Assembly (NCBI GenBank): GCA_963971575.1
Contig: OZ020620.1
Coordinates: 39,842,924 to 39,906,923, forward strand
DNA: 64,000 bases
Direction: 5' to 3'
Origin: Liopterus haemorrhoidalis
Taxonomy: Eukaryota > Arthropoda > Insecta > Coleoptera > Dytiscidae
The notes below the pieces were generated by a model. That model was not told where the DNA came from. It worked only from the letters and a program-made list of their open reading frames with translations, and ran no database searches. The position numbers and the translations under genes are program-made. Within the stretch, counting starts at the first letter, position 1. Every line of letters begins with the position of its first letter. Of the stretch, positions 63,501 through 64,000 are shown piece by piece.

Positions 63501-63795
63501 GAATCAACCCAAAATAATTTGTTTTTCTATTGCTTTGTAAGGATTTATTGAGCTACCCTCGTACTTCAAATAGGTACTTCCTACACAGAGTTAAAGGAAA
63601 CTGCAATAAAAAAAACATTTTCATATTATCTGAATTTATTAGAATTGGCACATATATATTTTGATACAATTTTTTCAACAATTTGGTAATATACAACTGT
63701 TTAAAATTTAAAAAGTATATTTTTATTATGACACACGTGTTTCAGAAATTATTTTGATACTAAAATGTATATTTAGGGCACATTTCAAATAAGAG
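63501..63795. other. Spacer without recognised features
   Basis: No supported gene. Confidence 0.3.
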
Positions 63796-63925
63796 CAGGA
63801 ATACAGGTATCAGCTACAGAAAACAATTTTGCAACTTGGCTGACAGGATTTGCCCCTTGCACCTTATTCACTTGGCCTTGAACCCTCAGATTATCAATTA
63901 TTTGCAGCGTTTATGTATTAGCCAC
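63796..63925 (+). pseudogene. mariner transposase fragment
   Basis: A short stretch reads LPLAPYSLGLEPSDYQLFAA, matching the mariner [15 protein letters not shown] box but with the catalytic Asp replaced. Frames on either side are broken and it ends before the window edge. Confidence 0.6.
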
Positions 63926-64000
63926 CAGATGCGCACCCAGTGAGATCTTTTTCGTTATTATTTGAATTTTAGATACTACGAGAGTCATTTTTAAAATAAG

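Overview
This is AT-rich nuclear DNA of an arthropod, almost certainly an insect. The genes have spliced exons with GT..AG junctions. The DNA is packed with animal transposons: Tc1/mariner, Tigger/pogo, hAT, PIF/Harbinger, piggyBac, Penelope-like, Ty3/gypsy, jockey/R1-like LINE fragments and many MITEs. I cannot name the order or species from the sequence.

Host genes. The only host genes I can support form a head-to-tail cluster of five paralogous S1 (trypsin-fold) serine proteases, all on the minus strand. They share one three-exon plan. Exon 1 carries the signal peptide, propeptide, activation site and catalytic His, and ends in phase 2 just after the His motif. Exon 2 carries the catalytic Asp and Ser. 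Exon 3 carries the C-terminal barrel strand, the final helix and a hydrophobic tail. Reading 5'->3' on the minus strand: SP5 (59578-54835), SP4 (45788-33333), SP3 (29935-20621), SP2 (17537-6509) and SP1 (392-46, exon 1 only, running off the left edge). SP2 and SP3 are complete and look catalytically competent with trypsin-like Asp189. SP4 keeps the triad but has an altered activation site. SP5 has lost His and Ser and is a pseudoprotease with an open, correctly spliced frame. Assembled lengths are 307, 308, 296 and 315 aa for SP2 to SP5.

Mobile DNA. Introns and spacers are filled with transposons inserted into one another. Many nests can be proved from target-site duplications (TSDs) or from a host element that resumes after the insert. 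The best are: an intact Ty3/gypsy retrotransposon (46761-51282, identical 143-bp LTRs, 5-bp TSD, one 1394-codon gag-pol ORF) inside a Harbinger element (45921-51670); a Penelope-like element with an inverted self-duplication inside a MITE (12183-15299); a Harbinger (38227-40270) inside a mariner; a piggyBac (51965-54808) carrying a MITE and a Tc/mariner element with 99-bp inverted repeats; and MITE > hAT > MITE at 31790-33218.

Repeat labels used below. F1: ~400-bp TA-flanked MITE starting CAGTCTGTT. F2: MITE starting ATCTGTCTCA. F3: ~1-kb repeat starting AGGGTTTTGTAGG and ending TTCACACTTCACATC. F4: repeat starting CCAGTGGCGAA. F5: MITE with GTTCACTTTTGTAAGAAC ends. F6: MITE with ATAGACCATATTAGT ends. 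F7: hAT MITE starting CAGAGCC. All similarity statements are by eye; no search was run.
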